A DNA stretch of 6,590 bases from Actinomycetes bacterium (GTDB lineage Bacteria; Actinomycetota; Actinomycetes; Propionibacteriales; Propionibacteriaceae). The stretch spans positions 1 to 6,590 of the forward strand of contig JAEYNS010000216.1 of assembly GCA_023412435.1 (NCBI GenBank), written 5' to 3'. The notes beneath the pieces were generated by a model. That model saw only the letters and a program-made list of their open reading frames with translations, made no database searches and had not been told where the DNA came from. The position numbers were made by a program, and so were the translations under genes. Positions 5,821 through 6,590 of this stretch are shown piece after piece (position 1 is the first letter of the stretch; the number at the start of each line of letters is the position of its first letter).

Positions 5821-6590
5821 GGCCCGCCCGTCCCGGGCCCGCAGCACGAGCTTGCGCAGCTCCTCCGTCCACAGCACCACCGAGGCCAGCCCCACGCAGG
5901 CTGCCCAGTGGACGGGCTGCAGGGTAGCGGTGCCGAACGCGGTCTGCAGCAGCGGCAGGTTCACCACGAGCACCTGCAGCAGTACCGTCAAGCCGATCGC
6001 CCCCCACAGCCACGGGTTGGAGAACAGTCGGCTGAACGCCGTGGTGGTCTCGGAGCGGGCGTTCAGCGCGTTGAACAGCTGGGCGAGGACGAGCGTGGTG
6101 AAGGCCGCGCTGCGGGCCACCGCCAGCGAGTCGGAGCCGTGCACCAGACCTCCGGGCAGGAACAGGTCGAGGGTGAACAGCGTCACCGCGCCCATGACGA
6201 AGCCGGTGAGCAGAATGGTGCCCCACATCCTGCGGTCGATCACCCGCTCCTGCATCGGGCGTGGCGGACGCGCCATCACGTCGTCGATCTCGGGGTCGAT
6301 CCCCATCGCCAGGGCGGGGGCGGTGTCGGTGACGAGGTTGATCCACAGGATCTGGGTGGCCAGCAGCGGGACCACCAGCTCGCCACCGCCCTGGTCAAGC
6401 CCGATCACCCCCGCCAGCACGACGCCGAAGAAGACTGTCGCCACCTCACCCATGTTCGAGCTGAGCAGGAACCTCAGGAACTTCTGGATGTTGTCGAAGA
6501 TGACCCGGCCCTGCCGGACGGCGGCGACTATGGTCGCGAAGTTGTCGTCGGCAAGGATCATCCGGGACGCCTGCTTGGTCACCTCGGTGC
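5818..6590 (-). CDS. P2-type (calcium-like) cation-translocating ATPase, C-terminal part (5' end outside window)
   Basis: This is the last 256 whole residues of a P-type ATPase that pumps a cation across the cytoplasmic membrane using ATP. The fragment begins with TEVTKQASRMILADDNF, the hinge after the phosphorylation domain, so the DKTGT aspartate and the nucleotide-binding domain lie outside the window. What remains is transmembrane segments M5 to M10. Numbering visible residues from that Thr, M5 has SSNMGE with Asn45 and Glu48, and M6 has INLVTD with Asn84, Thr87 and Asp88, which match the calcium ligands of SERCA-type pumps. The M6-M7 loop has GIDPEIDDVMARPPR, typical of P2A ATPases. In M8, LAQLFNALNAR puts Gln170 where SERCA has a glutamate, as in plasma-membrane calcium pumps. 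The protein ends at a TAG (5818-5820), nine bases before the reductase gene. Annotation as CtpF-like or PMR1-like cation ATPase would be reasonable; calcium is the likeliest ion but is not proven. Confidence 0.94.
   Translation of the reverse strand, partial: TEVTKQASRMILADDNFATIVAAVRQGRVIFDNIQKFLRFLLSSNMGEVATVFFGVVLAGVIGLDQGGGELVVPLLATQILWINLVTDTAPALAMGIDPEIDDVMARPPRPMQERVIDRRMWGTILLTGFVMGAVTLFTLDLFLPGGLVHGSDSLAVARSAAFTTLVLAQLFNALNARSETTTAFSRLFSNPWLWGAIGLTVLLQVLVVNLPLLQTAFGTATLQPVHWAACVGLASVVLWTEELRKLVLRARDGRA

Overview
The window looks like chromosomal DNA from a high-GC actinobacterium. Codon third positions are almost always G or C, the genes are densely packed, and one gene resembles MptB, a polyprenol-phosphomannose-dependent mannosyltransferase family typical of Actinobacteria. 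The MptB-like gene together with compact sugar and energy metabolism genes would suit a Propionibacteriaceae-like or related lineage, but the genus cannot be fixed from this sequence. I see no tRNA, rRNA, CRISPR array, insertion sequence, phage gene or obvious foreign island.

There are five protein-coding genes, two of them cut by the window edges. From left to right: (1) 1-1326, minus strand, the N-terminal 442 residues of a PEP synthase / rifampin-phosphotransferase-type enzyme, with its C-terminus outside the window. (2) 1327-1520, a gap holding a strong hairpin just after the next gene's stop codon. (3) 1521-3320, minus, a complete CBM48 plus GH13 glucan-branching-type enzyme. (4) 3321-3415, a short divergent promoter region. 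(5) 3416-4774, plus, a 452-residue multi-pass GT-C glycosyltransferase of the MptA/MptB type. (6) 4771-5808, minus, an aldo/keto reductase of the YghZ / L-glyceraldehyde 3-phosphate reductase type. (7) 5818-6590, minus, the C-terminal membrane half of a P2-type (calcium-like) cation ATPase.

The ATPase and reductase form a tight operon: nine bases separate them and the reductase's ribosome binding site overlaps the ATPase stop codon. The reductase and mannosyltransferase genes converge with no spacer and share a palindromic CTAG in which both stop codons lie. The GH13 and mannosyltransferase genes diverge from a 95-base promoter region. The PEP-synthase-like gene follows the GH13 gene but is separated from it by 194 bases and the hairpin, so it is probably at least partly independent.

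The common thread is carbohydrate and central carbon handling: alpha-glucan remodelling, a cell-envelope mannan or glycolipid transferase, triose or aldehyde reduction, and a PEP/pyruvate/ATP phosphotransferase. The cation pump is next to these, but nothing shows it works with them. I find no convincing undescribed multi-gene system. The points most worth a second look are the intergenic hairpin, the G-tract inside the mannosyltransferase gene, the CTAG stop overlap, the uncertain substrates of the PEP-synthase-like and GH13 enzymes, and the Gln at the M8 ion-site position of the ATPase.
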